Below, piece after piece: positions 10,970 to 22,050 of a stretch of DNA of 64,000 bases. Origin of the DNA: Pezicula radicicola (lineage: Eukaryota; Ascomycota; Leotiomycetes; Helotiales; Dermateaceae); the NCBI GenBank assembly GCA_003008705.1, contig PDUO01000022.1, positions 24,549-88,548 of the forward strand, read 5' to 3'. The first letter of the stretch is position 1. Each line of letters starts with the position of its first letter. The position numbers and the translations under genes are program-made. The notes under the pieces were generated by a model, which worked only from the letters and a program-made list of their open reading frames with translations, did no database searches and was not told the origin of the DNA.

Positions 10970-12660
10970 ATAGCTATGATAGCTTTCTCTGAGGAAGCTA
11001 CCATTATGGATAACTAGATGGTTATTACCTAAATCGATAATTCAGCTGAGAATAGCGAGACGGATACTACTAGTAAGTCTTCAGGAATGATGGTTATTAA
11101 TAACAATCAAGAAATTCGGTGTCGAAAACCTTGAATCGATAATTCAGCTGAGAATAGTATCTCTTCTGACAAGACGGATACTGCTAGTAACTCTTTGGGA
11201 ATGATGGTTGTTAATAATAATCAAGAAATATACCGAGTAATATTGAAAGAGAACGAAAAAATCCAATAGACCTAAACTAGAAAAATTCTTCTTGGTCTAC
11301 TGGTATAATTCGCTATTACGAAAGGTATACTAGACTATACTACTATGATTATAAGACTAGAACCTACTATGACATTGATGAATACTTAGTGGAAATACTT
11401 GGTTAGATATATTATTACCCGGGTCTATACTCTTCAATAAAAGATTCTTATAGGAAATACAGGGAAGGAATAGGAAGAGGAGCTTGGAAGGTTGATTATA
11501 GATGTAATTTTCAGTAGAAAGGATAAAGGCACTAAATTAGTTATAGAGAGGAAGATGTAAGCTATTCGTGTAAGAGTAGCTGTAGATCTTCTTGTACCTA
11601 TGTCTTAAGTTCTTGTAGACAAAGTGAAATTACTCGAGGAGGCGGTAAGTATAGCTACAAGGCTGTGGTTATTGTCACTACTCTAAAACGGATTGAGTAT
11701 ATTGTATGATATATAATCTGGTAATACCGGGCTAGAATGGGTATCAAAGCTTCATAGTGGAGTCTAGTAGTAGGAAGTTGTTTATTAGTATATTTTATGA
11801 AATAATAGCTCTATTCTTTATGTTTTCGAGTAAACTTCTCGTGAGGTTGTAACCCTAAAAGGGGCTCTAGTTGGACTAGTGTAATTGCCGAGTATTTCCT
11901 TCGTTGCTTCTACATCTCTAGCTAGTTGTTTTAGATGAGTGGGGAGGATGTAACTTATATATTCATGAATAGGTATAATGATTCTTCCTTTGAAAACAGC
12001 CTCCTATATTTGTATATATAATTTCTTTGGTAATTAGGTCTAAGAATTGTATTGTCTGTAATACTCCCTTATTAACTGGTGACCCTCTTGATTGAGCCTT
12101 GTAGCCGCTATCTTTGTGCCCGCTGTTGTACCTACTATTGTGCTCGCTATCGTTATACCTGTAAGTACCTTGTTATATGTTTGTGTATCGTCGTGAATAC
12201 CGCCGTATTTATAGTACTTACTATACTATTATTGTCTGAGCCGATATTAAAGTCTCACTATGCTGCTCTAATACTACCCCAAAATATCTTTGTACTTTAG
12301 CTGGGTATTCTATTTATACTTCTCGTAGGCTTCTCGTGGTATAACTAGAAACTTAAGGACGGTTATTCGTCGAAGGAGGTAACGTAGGGATTTATAGTAG
12401 CGGCGGTAATAAAGGAGCGGATTCCCTATGGATACTAGGGCTGACAACCGTAGAGGTTTATCGTTCTATAGAAGTTTATTATGGTAGAGGGATATCTCTC
12501 CACTAGTGGTTACTAAATCGTGTCCCTTTCCTTCGGCTAAGATAGTGTTATGAGGATTTAATTTATAACCATAGAGGTTAGCTATGATGAGTGAAATACT
12601 GTTCTTCTTTCTTATAACTAAACACTGGCCGAATTTAAGATGATGAACTCAAAGGTAAAA
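10970..12660 (+). pseudogene. Unassigned coding relic with internal repeat
   Basis: From about 10975 the plus strand has long stretches open except for single TAG/TAA codons, consistent with a RIP-damaged gene. It contains an in-frame duplicated block, N-S-A-E-N-S to N-N-N-Q-E-I, at 11034-11115 and again at 11136-11227 (offset 102 bp). After 11250 the translation is basic and helical; from 11700 it decays. The frame at 12079-12300 is Cys/Tyr-rich and looks accidental. I recognise no family. It may be the 5' part of the gene at 13080-16930 or a separate gene. Confidence 0.4.
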
Positions 12661-13079
12661 TACTATAACTTTAATATAATCTATTAAGAGATTAAATATA
12701 TATAAGTTTATAGAAAATGTTCTTCATCGATTGATTGACGACCCTATATATAGAGCTCATGGACAATTATATCGAATAGGCTATAACCCTCTAGGACGAG
12801 TATTTTGTATTACTTTTAAATTATTGGTAATATTAGGTGAGAGTGTATCACTTTAGACAAGGGGGAATAAAGGCAATGTTTGTTGCACACTACAGAAAAC
12901 AATGGGTATATAAAGAGGTATAACCTATTGACTAGAATTATCAAAGGAAAAAGAAGAACCACGGACCCTGATCCCTTTGTAAGGTAGTGAGAAGTATAAT
13001 AAAACTCTATACCTAGTGATTTTTATCCTCTGTTATATATTGTATTATTACCTAAATAAACTTATATACCATCCACAAC

Positions 13080-16000
13080 AGTAACTGAATTGAGGTAGAG
13101 AGTAGGTGAAAATATACTAACCAGAATAAGATACCTACTTTACTAGCGGGATCTACTCCTTTAAGCCAATAACCATTGATATCTCAATGCTCTAGTAATG
13201 ACGTCACAGTATCTCTCCTCTGTAGGGTCCAGATAGCCATGGGTATATTAGATATTGGGCGGTGACACCGAAGTTGGGCTTGACGAAGAGTCCCTATTAT
13301 TATAGTAACTTTAAGCGGAGAACTACTATTGTACTTTAAATATAGCTACCTTAACCACCTAAGTTTTTTATGTCTTGGAGGAAATAAATTATATAGTAAG
13401 ACTCCAGCCATCATAAAACCTAATTCTAATAACCTAGATCTCCTGAGTCAATAGTCCTTTGTAGTAACTAGCTTACTACTGAAATAGCGTTTATATAAAT
13501 TAAAATCAAATTCTTGTTCTAGGAACCTATAGATTCATTATACTAAAAGGTAGTTATTGTTGATCTATTTAATCATTAGTTATAGTGGTCTGGTACTTAT
13601 AATGGTCTGTTCAAACCTAGTAAGAGTTACTGTTATATATATATGATTTCAGAGTAAAGATTTTACTCGAAGTTGATAGTGGCTCTGATATGAGACTAAA
13701 TAATATGGTTTACCTCTGTGAACAATATAGGTAGAAAGCCTTATCAATCCCAAGGGGTCTTTATCTAAGGCTATTCGGAGTCGACACTAGTAAAGGTCTT
13801 GAATACTATTTCTCCTATTGTAAGCGGGATTCTCCAATGTAATAAATCGTCCTAATTGTTTACACTAGAATAATGTGATTTATAGACGAATATATTCCCT
13901 TCCCGGACCAAGTCTGGCTATTCCGATTTATATGGTAGGTGAGTAATATGATTTACTATACCCTTGAGGTATTCCTCAATAATTTAAATAGCTTCTATAT
14001 CGGATCTAATTGTTTTCTGAGTTATAGGCTATAGAGGATGAAAAATAGTTATAACAAGAGATTTATATCCGGTGTATAGTCTTTAGTAAGTATAAAGAAT
14101 CAATGACCTTTATGGTAGATTTTAGGAATAGATACCTCCCTGTATTCTCGTCTTATAACGGAGTAAATTAAGTAGACTAAAATAGCTTTCTGACTTGTTT
14201 CTCACGATAGCTTTCCAAGGTTAGAATTTATAGTAGACTACTTCTATAAAGACAATGATAGTAAATATAGGTATATACCTTTGTAGGATATTGTTATAAC
14301 GTTCGTGTAGTGTATAGCCCTTAAGTGAGGGGTTCCCGTAAACTCTATTGATAGGTTGATTTACTAGGAGTAATATATCCAAGAGTGGTGTAGGAGTATA
14401 AGATAGGATACTTCTAGGGTCCCTATCCTGTAAGCGATCGGTGAATCTTTAGAAAAGCTATATTATTCTTGAGATATAGTTTAATATAAGCTTTGTCGAA
14501 AGCTAATTCTTATTTATACAAAAGATATATGGATAAACCCTGTACTATACTATAGCTAGCTATACCTCTTGGGAATCCGTGACTCTTATCTTGTGTTATC
14601 GAAGCTTTTTCACTTTTTCGCCTTATTACCTTCAATTAGTAATCCTCTCCCAAAACTCACCATTATAAAACTAAGTTAGCAAGATTGAAAAAGGGTTATA
14701 CACCAATTTCAGATCTTGTAATCACTTCGTACTTCTTTTTTTATATTGTTACCATTTCGTAATCCTTATTAAGCTACAATTACGATAATCTTAATGATTA
14801 GGAAGCCCCTCTTAATTACAGAATATAGGCGCTTCCCTTCAAACTTAGCTCTCTTTATTCCTTCATCGATACAATAAAATTTAACTAATAAAAGTATAGT
14901 ATATCAAGACAATAGTATATATTACTAAGGTTGAGAACATTCAATACTATCCATTTATTATAATCGATTCACTACGATCTATTTACTCTAGACTTAATAC
15001 TTTAAGGTACTTTCATCTAGTAATCAGTAATACCAAGTAAGTTTCTGTCCCTTCTATTTATACTAATCTTAATTTAGAGGAAGTACAAGTATATTATCAA
15101 TACTATTCTTGTCCTTTCTGTCCTAGAGCTTTGTTTCAGCTTAATATCTACCGTAGTAAATATAGCTCCTAAATCCGGTCTTACCATAAAGGTAAAATAT
15201 ATAATTCGAGGTAGACTTGAAAAGTATAATGAGTACTATCAATTTCAGTACTTGTTTCTTAAGGATAGGGAAGTTTTAGAGGAGAAACTAATAATAGTTA
15301 ATAAACAAGGACTTCTCATTCAAGTACTTAGTCAACGTTTCCTAATCAAAGCTGGTTCCCTCACAAGATTGGTGATAAACGAGAAGACTAGAATTCTCAA
15401 GGTTCAGTACGAGAATAGCTAAGGCTAGCTTAGTGATGAATATATCAATACTTATATCATGATGATTTGTCAGGACTTACTTAATGTAGGCTATAATCAT
15501 AGGGCTACCTACGTCCTATCCTATGTTACAGTAAAGATTGTAAATGGTGAGGATTATTCTAGGATTCTTTAGAAAAAAAGTCTCGATAGTACTAATCTTT
15601 TTAAATGGACCATCTTCTTCCTACTATACTATATCTACGGTAATCACTGGGTATTGAGTATCCTCTTTCCTAAACTAAAGAAGATTTTTTATCTCGATTC
15701 AAAAGGAGGTATCAATCAGAAAGTTGTTGTAGTGATTTAGAACTTCATTCAAAAGTAGTTAAGTAGTACTAAACCTTGGGTACCTTGGCCTGTTTATTAC
15801 AGCAAGGATGTTATCCAGGATAACAATGTTATATATAGTATATTTGTCTTGTCTTATACTTCAACCTAGGTGTATAGTTTTATAACTCCGGAACATGATC
15901 TCTCGGGTAACTATATACTTATAGAGAATTAAATACTATATACCGAAAAAACCCTTATACAACGTCTCGATATACCACTAAAGTTTTAGCGGAGCTTAAA

Positions 16001-16930
16001 GAATAGGCGTTTATAACTTACGGATGAATTCATCAAAGGATGAATTAGCCCTATAACCTATGGTTTGAAGAGAGCTGAAAATAGACTATGAGTATACAAG
16101 ATACCTAAAATCGATCTTACGGGTGATCTAGATAATCAGGATACCTCTATAATCAAAAATAAGTCTCCCCTAGTATATGAACGAAATAAAGAATTTTCAA
16201 ACCTTGATTTATTCCCCGTCGAAGAAGATAAAGGCTATAAGGTAAGCTCGAAATTTGAAGTAATCAATATTAGTGACAGTAGCTCTGAAGTATCAGGAGA
16301 TGAAAATCAAAAAGGCTAAAAGTTATCTTTTGGAATATCTCCTATAGAGGGTAGATCAAGTAGCTCTAAAAAACTATAATTACCATCATTTAGTACAAAA
16401 GTTAACGATATAGGTAATATAAACTTGAAATCTACTAGAAACTATAGTTTAGGTAGCTCTACAAAGGGTACTAAGCCGATGGATAAGTTTAGAGAGGTTA
16501 GTCTTGTAAAATACTAAAAATTGGAGTCCTCAGATATGGTCAATAAAAGGGTCACGGAATACCAAAAGCCTACTATAGATAGTAGCTTAGAAGGCAAGGT
16601 TAAGGCGATCAAGCTTATGGAGAACCTTGGTCTGGATGGATTCCGAAAAGATAAAGCTATTTCGTATAAATATATGGTTTATGGAATACTAGTAAAGGAG
16701 TTGGTTAACTATATTTTGAATTATCTAGAACGATTTAGGAGTTGCTTGTACTATGGTTTATAAAATGATTCCTATATATTGTGGACTTAAGTAACCGAAA
16801 AGAGATTCCGCCTCAAGACGGTTCTATAGCTTAAGGTATACGAGAGACAGCCCTATATAGGTTGGGAAGCTATAAGAGCTACGGTTGAACAGCGTCTTTA
16901 AGTAGAAATTTCGAGAGGTAAACTTTGAAG
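13080..16930 (+). pseudogene. Long fungal gene relic with C48 (Ulp1-like) protease domain
   Basis: One plus-strand frame can be followed for most of 13080-16930, interrupted almost only by TAG/TAA where Gln is plausible, plus a TGA near 13877. The N-terminal two thirds (for example I-K-Q-T-K-I-A-F-x-L-V-S-H-D-S-F-P-R-L near 14170-14230) is a conserved-looking domain I cannot name. The C-terminal part resembles C48 SUMO-protease folds: N-H-W-V-L with His codon 15645-15647, F-Y-L-D-S-K-G with Asp codon 15696-15698, and F-V-L-S-Y after 15840. Where the family has Cys-Gly this copy reads Tyr-Ser (15834-15839), so the nucleophile seems lost. A Ser-rich tail follows and includes an 80-codon open stretch (16521-16763). 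C48 domains are common in transposon-encoded and selfish-element proteins. A relation to the DUF3723 genes of Starships is possible but unverified. Confidence 0.55.
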
Positions 16931-17021
16931 AAATCGAAACTTAGCTCCCTGTCTTCTCGTCTATGATATATACTCTCGTGACAATTCCACGAGAGTCACC
17001 ACCCTTAGTATAGACTCAACT

Positions 17022-17077
17022 TTGGTTCATACCAAAAGTCTGGTCTACACCAAATCCTGGTCTATACCAAAATTCCG
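17022..17077. repeat. 17-bp tandem repeat (x3)
   Basis: Three imperfect units of a TGGTCTATACCAAAATCC-type motif follow one another, and a related TTTGGTCTATGCCA occurs again near 17120. The function is unknown. Confidence 0.7.
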
Positions 17078-17289
17078 TCATTACGTGATTATATACCACA
17101 CCCAGTACAGGCTCAACTTTGGTCTATGCCAGAGTTTCGTCCGCGTATTAAACCGAAGCAGGAGCCAATAAAAGTGGATTCTAGGAAAATTAATTCCTTG
17201 AGAGCGAGCTTTGATAATAGAAACGGGATCTAAGCTAGAAGAGGAAGCCTTTTTCGAATATGTGCAACTTGAAACTAGGAACTAGACCA

Positions 17290-17527
17290 CTAGTAGAACT
17301 TTACTAGTATAGGTTCAGGTCACTGTAGAGGGTTTCCCGGGCGGTAACTATAATACTAGTAGAAATCTACAGTACCAGTCTTGGGTTTTCTGGAAAAACG
17401 GGAAAGCTTATAGTAGAAATCTACTGAGCATGCTTTTCGTGGCGAAAAGTGCGCTAGAGAGTTTTCGGGAATCCTACCCAAGCGTTCTGTTGGTGGAAAT
17501 CTATCAGTAGAATTCTACTGATATAAC
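17290..17527. repeat. Spaced palindromes of AGTAGAANTTCTACT type
   Basis: Near-palindromic blocks occur at about 17293, 17351, 17409 and 17507 (for example CAGTAGAATTCTACTG), with the first three spaced about 58 bp apart. The core resembles that of the larger array at 53725-54230. The stretch from 16931 to 17987 has no other gene signal and should include the promoter of the 17988 gene. Confidence 0.65.
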
Positions 17528-17987
17528 CCTACTAGTACAGCATCGCGTGAGAGGATTCCTAGAAGTATTGCAAAGCTCGTTCCGCTGTAACATTAAAGGT
17601 ACGCTTTGAGCCAGCTTAGGTTGTGGCGGGTCAGCCACGCGAGGAGGCCCTGCGTATGAGATTCGCAAGACTCGGGATGGAAGGACCATTTCGCTTTTGA
17701 ACAGAATTATGTATGCGAGGCGGGAATACTAGGTAGCCGGCTAGAAGTGGGGTGATAGAAATTGACCTCCCAAAGCATAATCATACCTAGCGTTCAGCTA
17801 TCCCCATGTAGGCATAGCCCATCTACTCTTCCCACCGTCTCAAAACCTGCATCGATAACAGAAAACTTGTCTCGATTTCTGGGCTGGGTGTGGGCGGCTA
17901 GCCTACCAGTAATGTCAAAATCGCGTGGTATCAAGCTTCAAAAAATCGAGGTCCGTGCACGTAGGCCTTACAGGAGTTGCGAGCATA

Positions 17988-19918
17988 ATGGAGCCTCACC
18001 GAATAGCAACTCCTGCTAGCGGTGATTTCGTCCAGATGCTTCATATGTCCTCGGACGCCACCATGTCAGATTCAGACCTTGACATGAAGATGGTGTATCT
18101 TGCCTATCGCGACATTTTCAAAGATAAACTCGCAAAGCTGAGGAAGCGGAATAAGGTACGCAATGTGGTCGAGAAGCACAAAGATCACCTCCACCATAAG
18201 CAACTCGCCGATTCAATGGATTCGGAGAAAACCTGCAGGATTTTGGGAGATCTTCTAGCAGCGCGTTTATTCGAATCAGAGTCAGCAGCTAAGGCTACTT
18301 TCCCAACACTCTTCTCTTCCAGGGAGTTGGGAAACGATACAGCCTTGATTGTGAAGTCCGTGGAGGACGGCTTCGAGGACGGGTGTGGACAGAGAGATGG
18401 AACAAATCCCGACGCCCCTCCTTTCCTGGATATCCTCCGTTCTCCCGATACTCGTATACCAAATGGCGCTTCCCCAGAGAGTGCTCCGACGGTTAGACAG
18501 CATCGCATTGACAGAAAGTCGGGGCGCATCAGAAAGCCTACTCGAGCCACGACAAAACCCACAGGGTCCATACTTCAAGCGGGAGAGGGAAAGGAGGCTG
18601 TGCCCAAGGAAGTCTTCCGCGAAGGTATAAGCACAAGTCTCCCGAATAATCCTTCTCGGAGTGTTAACGCTGACTACGATCTATCTTTGCAGGCAGAGAG
18701 AAGGGTAAAAAGGGCCTGAAGCGTACACGCGATTGCAACATCATACCGACAAATCCTACATATCTCCCTTCCAGACTTCAGCATTTGATCCTTACCCAAA
18801 CTCAGCGACTGCTAGAAGAATGCTGCTATAACTTCGCTGAAAAGTGGTTTCCGTCCATGTTGGAGGCCAACGGCTGGGATGCACCCGAGGCGGTCGAACT
18901 GACTGAGTGGTGGAAGACCCTCTCGAAATGTGATATCCCTGCAACGGCCATTGCTTTAAGTCATGGCCAGTCGCTGGCAGTCCTGTTTAAGCGTGCTATA
19001 TCTATCCGGCATTGCGCTGTTCATCGTCGCCCACGGATTCCTGTCAAGAAAGTAGGGGAAATGGTTCGAGACGCCTGGTTGCTTTCTCAAGCACTGCAAG
19101 ACGACTTGCGAGCTGCGCAGCTCCTACACTGGCACAAGGAGTTGGAAAACCTCGTCGCACACTTGCAATTAAGAACAAACTCCCAGAGGGAGGCGGCAGA
19201 AGTTGAGCTCCGGAATATACACAATGCAAAGGTTGAAATAAAGGAGAGGCTGGCTGAACTAGAGTCAAGGGCAAGCCAGTTGACCCAGTCTTTAGAAGCG
19301 GAGGGCAGAACCCACCGACCAATTGATGCCGAGGCATTGCGGTCCCTGGAAGAGGCACTCAGTAGGCCAGCTCTAGCCAAAGCTCTGCCTATCACTGCCC
19401 AGGATCAAGTTTGGCAGTGGATAGAGAACAGTGTGGGCATGATAATTAATCCGAAGCACGCTGGAGCTCCCAAAAGGCTGACCGTTAAAGTTGAACCTCC
19501 GGGCCCAGGTCCTCGAGATCAGCCGTTGCGACGTGCTCCAGTTTTGGCTACCAATGCGCTCCATGATTCTTACGAGAGCTCTTACGGATATATGGGCGAG
19601 CAGGATTCCTTGCACAAACGTCGAAAATGTTCTAGAGAGGCGGATGAGACCGAGCAAGAGACATTTCGAGGATCAGTCCAGGACTCTCAAGTCACCAACA
19701 GATTGATGACGCCTCGGCACGCCGCCGTTCAAGAACACGAGAGCTTCAGGTTAACACCTGACATGCAGACAAGGGCTAAGAATGAAACAGCTAGGCATGT
19801 GCGACCTTCGGCAGGGCAACTTCAGCCTTCGACACAGTATCCTCCAGATCCAGTTTCTACAGATGATGACAAGAGCACGGACTATGGCTCCGTGCCTGCG
19901 GACTACGAGTGGGAATAG
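17988..19918 (+). CDS. Unknown fungal protein, 620 aa, two exons
   Basis: Exon 1 is 17988-18624 from an ATG at 17988. Intron 18625-18692 (68 bp) has donor GTATAAG and acceptor TTTGCAG, removes an in-frame TGA at 18717 from the reading frame, and joins in phase to exon 2, 18693-19918. No stops interrupt the join. The N-terminal 210 residues are charged and partly disordered with a basic stretch (K-L-A-K-L-R-K-R-N-K). The middle has a helical region with an R-H-C-A-V-H-R motif at about residues 318-324 and a probable coiled coil at 381-415. The last 150 residues are low-complexity and acidic at the end. I recall similar R-H-x-A-V-H-R helical proteins among uncharacterised fungal families, but cannot name this one. 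A transposon terminus starts 83 bp after the stop. Confidence 0.75.
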
Positions 19919-20001
19919 CGATCGACATCACTATCCTTTACTTGTGTGAAGAGTTACTGAGCATTTTCTCCCTCTGGTAGCCGAGTCAGAAGTGTTCAGG
20001 A

Positions 20002-20135
20002 GTGGCCATAGCATATGACTAATGCAAAACTTTGGAAACTTTCGATGTTTACGCCGAGTCTAAATTGCTTGAAGTCAAGGTACCTATCATTTTTCTCGTC
20101 ACGAGGGGTTTTTCGCCACGCAGGGATGGACGTTA
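20002..20135 (+). repeat. Lone transposon terminus (TIR family, copy 1)
   Basis: This ~132 bp block matches the ends of the NLR-carrying elements at 24241-28951 and 47670-53175. It runs from GTGGCCATAG through TTGAAGTCAAGGTACC and a CTCG...CACG...CGCCACGCAGGGA core to GGACGT, followed by TA at 20134-20135. In this orientation it is a right-hand end. No partner left end was found upstream in the window. Confidence 0.8.
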
Positions 20136-20270
20136 GTAGCAATACATTGATTGTTACGTAAAGAAATGCATATGGCCTAGCACGATTGTCCTGCAGCAAG
20201 TGATTAGGTAGGCCACCTGTCCTATTTCTCTTTCTGTGCCGCTAGTACTCGCGGTTGATCACCTTCGCCA

Positions 20271-20905
20271 ATGTCGGATCGCGAGCAGCTGGGCGAGCAA
20301 CTGGGCGAACGCCTATCCTCGACTGGCAATCATTACCAAAGGGTCATGTCATTCCTCAAAGACCCTGAAGAGGAGCATCACCAAATACTAACGCGCTATA
20401 GGTCAAGAAAATCTGCTCAGCCTTATACCTTTCGTAACAGATGTGCCGTTCAACTCGTACAAGCGCCAGCACGACCCACCTGCCTCCCTGACACCCGAGT
20501 CGACCTTCTACAAGAGGTAAACGATTGGACTAATGGATAAGATGAGCGGCCCATCTTCTGGCTGAACGGCTTACTTAGCTGGCACAGAAAATTCGACGAT
20601 TGCGGGCACTATCATCCGCAGATATCTTGAGCGAGAGCGTCTTGGGATCAGATTCTTCTCAAGAGGCGGTGGAGACGTTGGTCATGCTGTCAAAGTCTTC
20701 ACGCGTTCTGCCGTGCAGCTCGCAAACACGTGCCATCTCTTCAACGGTATATCTGCAAAATAAATGGGCTCACAGAACAGTAAGACATACATCTAGAGAG
20801 GGTTATGAAAGGGAGGTTCGCAGTCAAGTGATGGGGTCAAGAGACCACACCTGGAGGGAGCAACTTGTACGGGGAAGTCATCTCAGTGGATCAAGTGCTT
20901 AATAT
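20271..20905 (+). pseudogene. NACHT-type NLR fragment
   Basis: From an ATG at 20271, 89 codons encode the short linker that precedes the NACHT P-loop in many fungal NLRs, ending P-T-C-L-P-D-T-R-V-D-L-L-Q-E-V followed by a TAA. Downstream in shifted frames come the F-W-L-N-G-L strand (20550), a damaged Walker A reading G-T-E-N-S-T-I (20582 on) and R-G-G-G-D-V-G-H-A (about 20660-20690) followed by V-Q-L-A-N-T-C. At least two frameshifts and several stops are present. Damage is mainly indels, unlike the RIP-type damage of neighbouring NLRs, so it probably decayed separately. The C-terminal half is missing. Confidence 0.7.
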
Positions 20906-20940
20906 AGGGAGCCAGCTGGCGCCCTCTTTTATTATTGTTA

Positions 20941-21321
20941 CTAAAGGCTCAATGTCCTTAAAGCTTCAACTGTCTCATGTTGCATCCTCTCGAAGTTCGC
21001 CTTTCCCTTCCTATTATTTACGCTCTCTTTGCTGTTCGTCGCTTCTCCGGAAAATCCCTTCGAGGTGTTCTCCTTCGCCGCAAGCTTCCTTAGGAGAAAA
21101 TCTCCTATCGTAAGCGCACCCTCACTCTTTTCCAATTCTTTGCGCAAGCCTAAACCAGTCTCTGCTCTGTAAAGGGCGCGAGTTTCAAGCTTTGCCTTGC
21201 GGTCTTCCTTTTCTAGACGGATTCTCTCCTCAGCCTTCTTCGTTGTAAAAGTGGTTCGACGGGATCCAGGAGAAGTGGTCCTGATTACGTCGTCAGATAC
21301 TTGGATTTTTGATGGTGCCAT
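20941..21321 (-). CDS. Small lysine/glutamate-rich hypothetical protein
   Basis: The ATG at 21321 gives 126 codons to the stop at 20941. The protein is highly charged, with a predicted coiled helix rich in K, E and R (K-A-E-E-R-I-R-L-E-K-E-D-R-K-A-K-L). No family is recognised. It lies head-on to the NACHT fragment and could be a real small gene or a remnant exon. Confidence 0.4.
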   Translation of the reverse strand: MAPSKIQVSDDVIRTTSPGSRRTTFTTKKAEERIRLEKEDRKAKLETRALYRAETGLGLRKELEKSEGALTIGDFLLRKLAAKENTSKGFSGEATNSKESVNNRKGKANFERMQHETVEALRTLSL

Positions 21322-21467
21322 AGCGCGATTCTCAGAAGTTTTAAGGTCTGAGGATAGAGTATACAAACCAGAGACAGTGCAGTTGGCATTTAATTATGTC
21401 CAACTATAAGTAGTATTACCGAATTAGATATATTCACCTAATTGTATGGTCTCAGTCTCTACCAGTC

Positions 21468-21516
21468 TCTGCCCCTAGCCTCTGCCCCTAGCCTCTGCCC
21501 CTAGCCTCTGCCCCTG
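21468..21516. repeat. 13-bp tandem repeat TCTGCCCCTAGCC
   Basis: About 3.8 copies of a 13 bp unit lie in the spacer before the 504-aa gene. The rest of 21517-22050 contains no supported gene and is likely promoter. Confidence 0.9.
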
Positions 21517-22050
21517 GTGTCTACCACTAGTCACGACTTCCTGATATTCCGATAGGAAGCTAGGACCCGATTTGACTCCCCTCTGATTCTAATTATAGTG
21601 GTGAGATGGGGAGCCGAATGGGGCTCCGCAATATTCCCAACCTTGTACTAATAAATTGGCACTGGCCGTGGTCAGAGCTGATCTTAGTTTTAGGTTGTCC
21701 CTCCGCTGTTAGGGGGTCGTGTTTGATCTCTCGAACGGCCCGTTCAGGAGATCACTATCTGGTGCTGCACACTAGAATCTTGACTTGCTAAGTCTCGACT
21801 CTCCTATTCAAAGCCATTTCCCTCAGCCCGAATATATTCTCCAGATATGTATCTGCTTGCGAAACTAAAGGTAGTGTATCGCAGCCGTATATTGCTCAAC
21901 AAAGTCGCCTAACTTTCTCTGTAGCCCTCTATGACGCTCTCCACCGACCAAGCTCGGAACGTTGCCACACAGCCCAAGGTAGCGCATATACTTCCCCGCA
22001 CACTTTGCCGCAGCTAAGTAGCTCTATTATAGTTCATCACGGCTGTTCGC

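Noticed and set aside
12079..12300. 73-codon plus-strand frame
   Set aside because: Cys/Tyr-rich random-looking product inside a degraded interval.
18185..19657. Minus-strand frames of 94-128 codons opposite the 620-aa gene
   Set aside because: They are antisense shadows of a well-spliced plus-strand gene and have no domain or splice logic.
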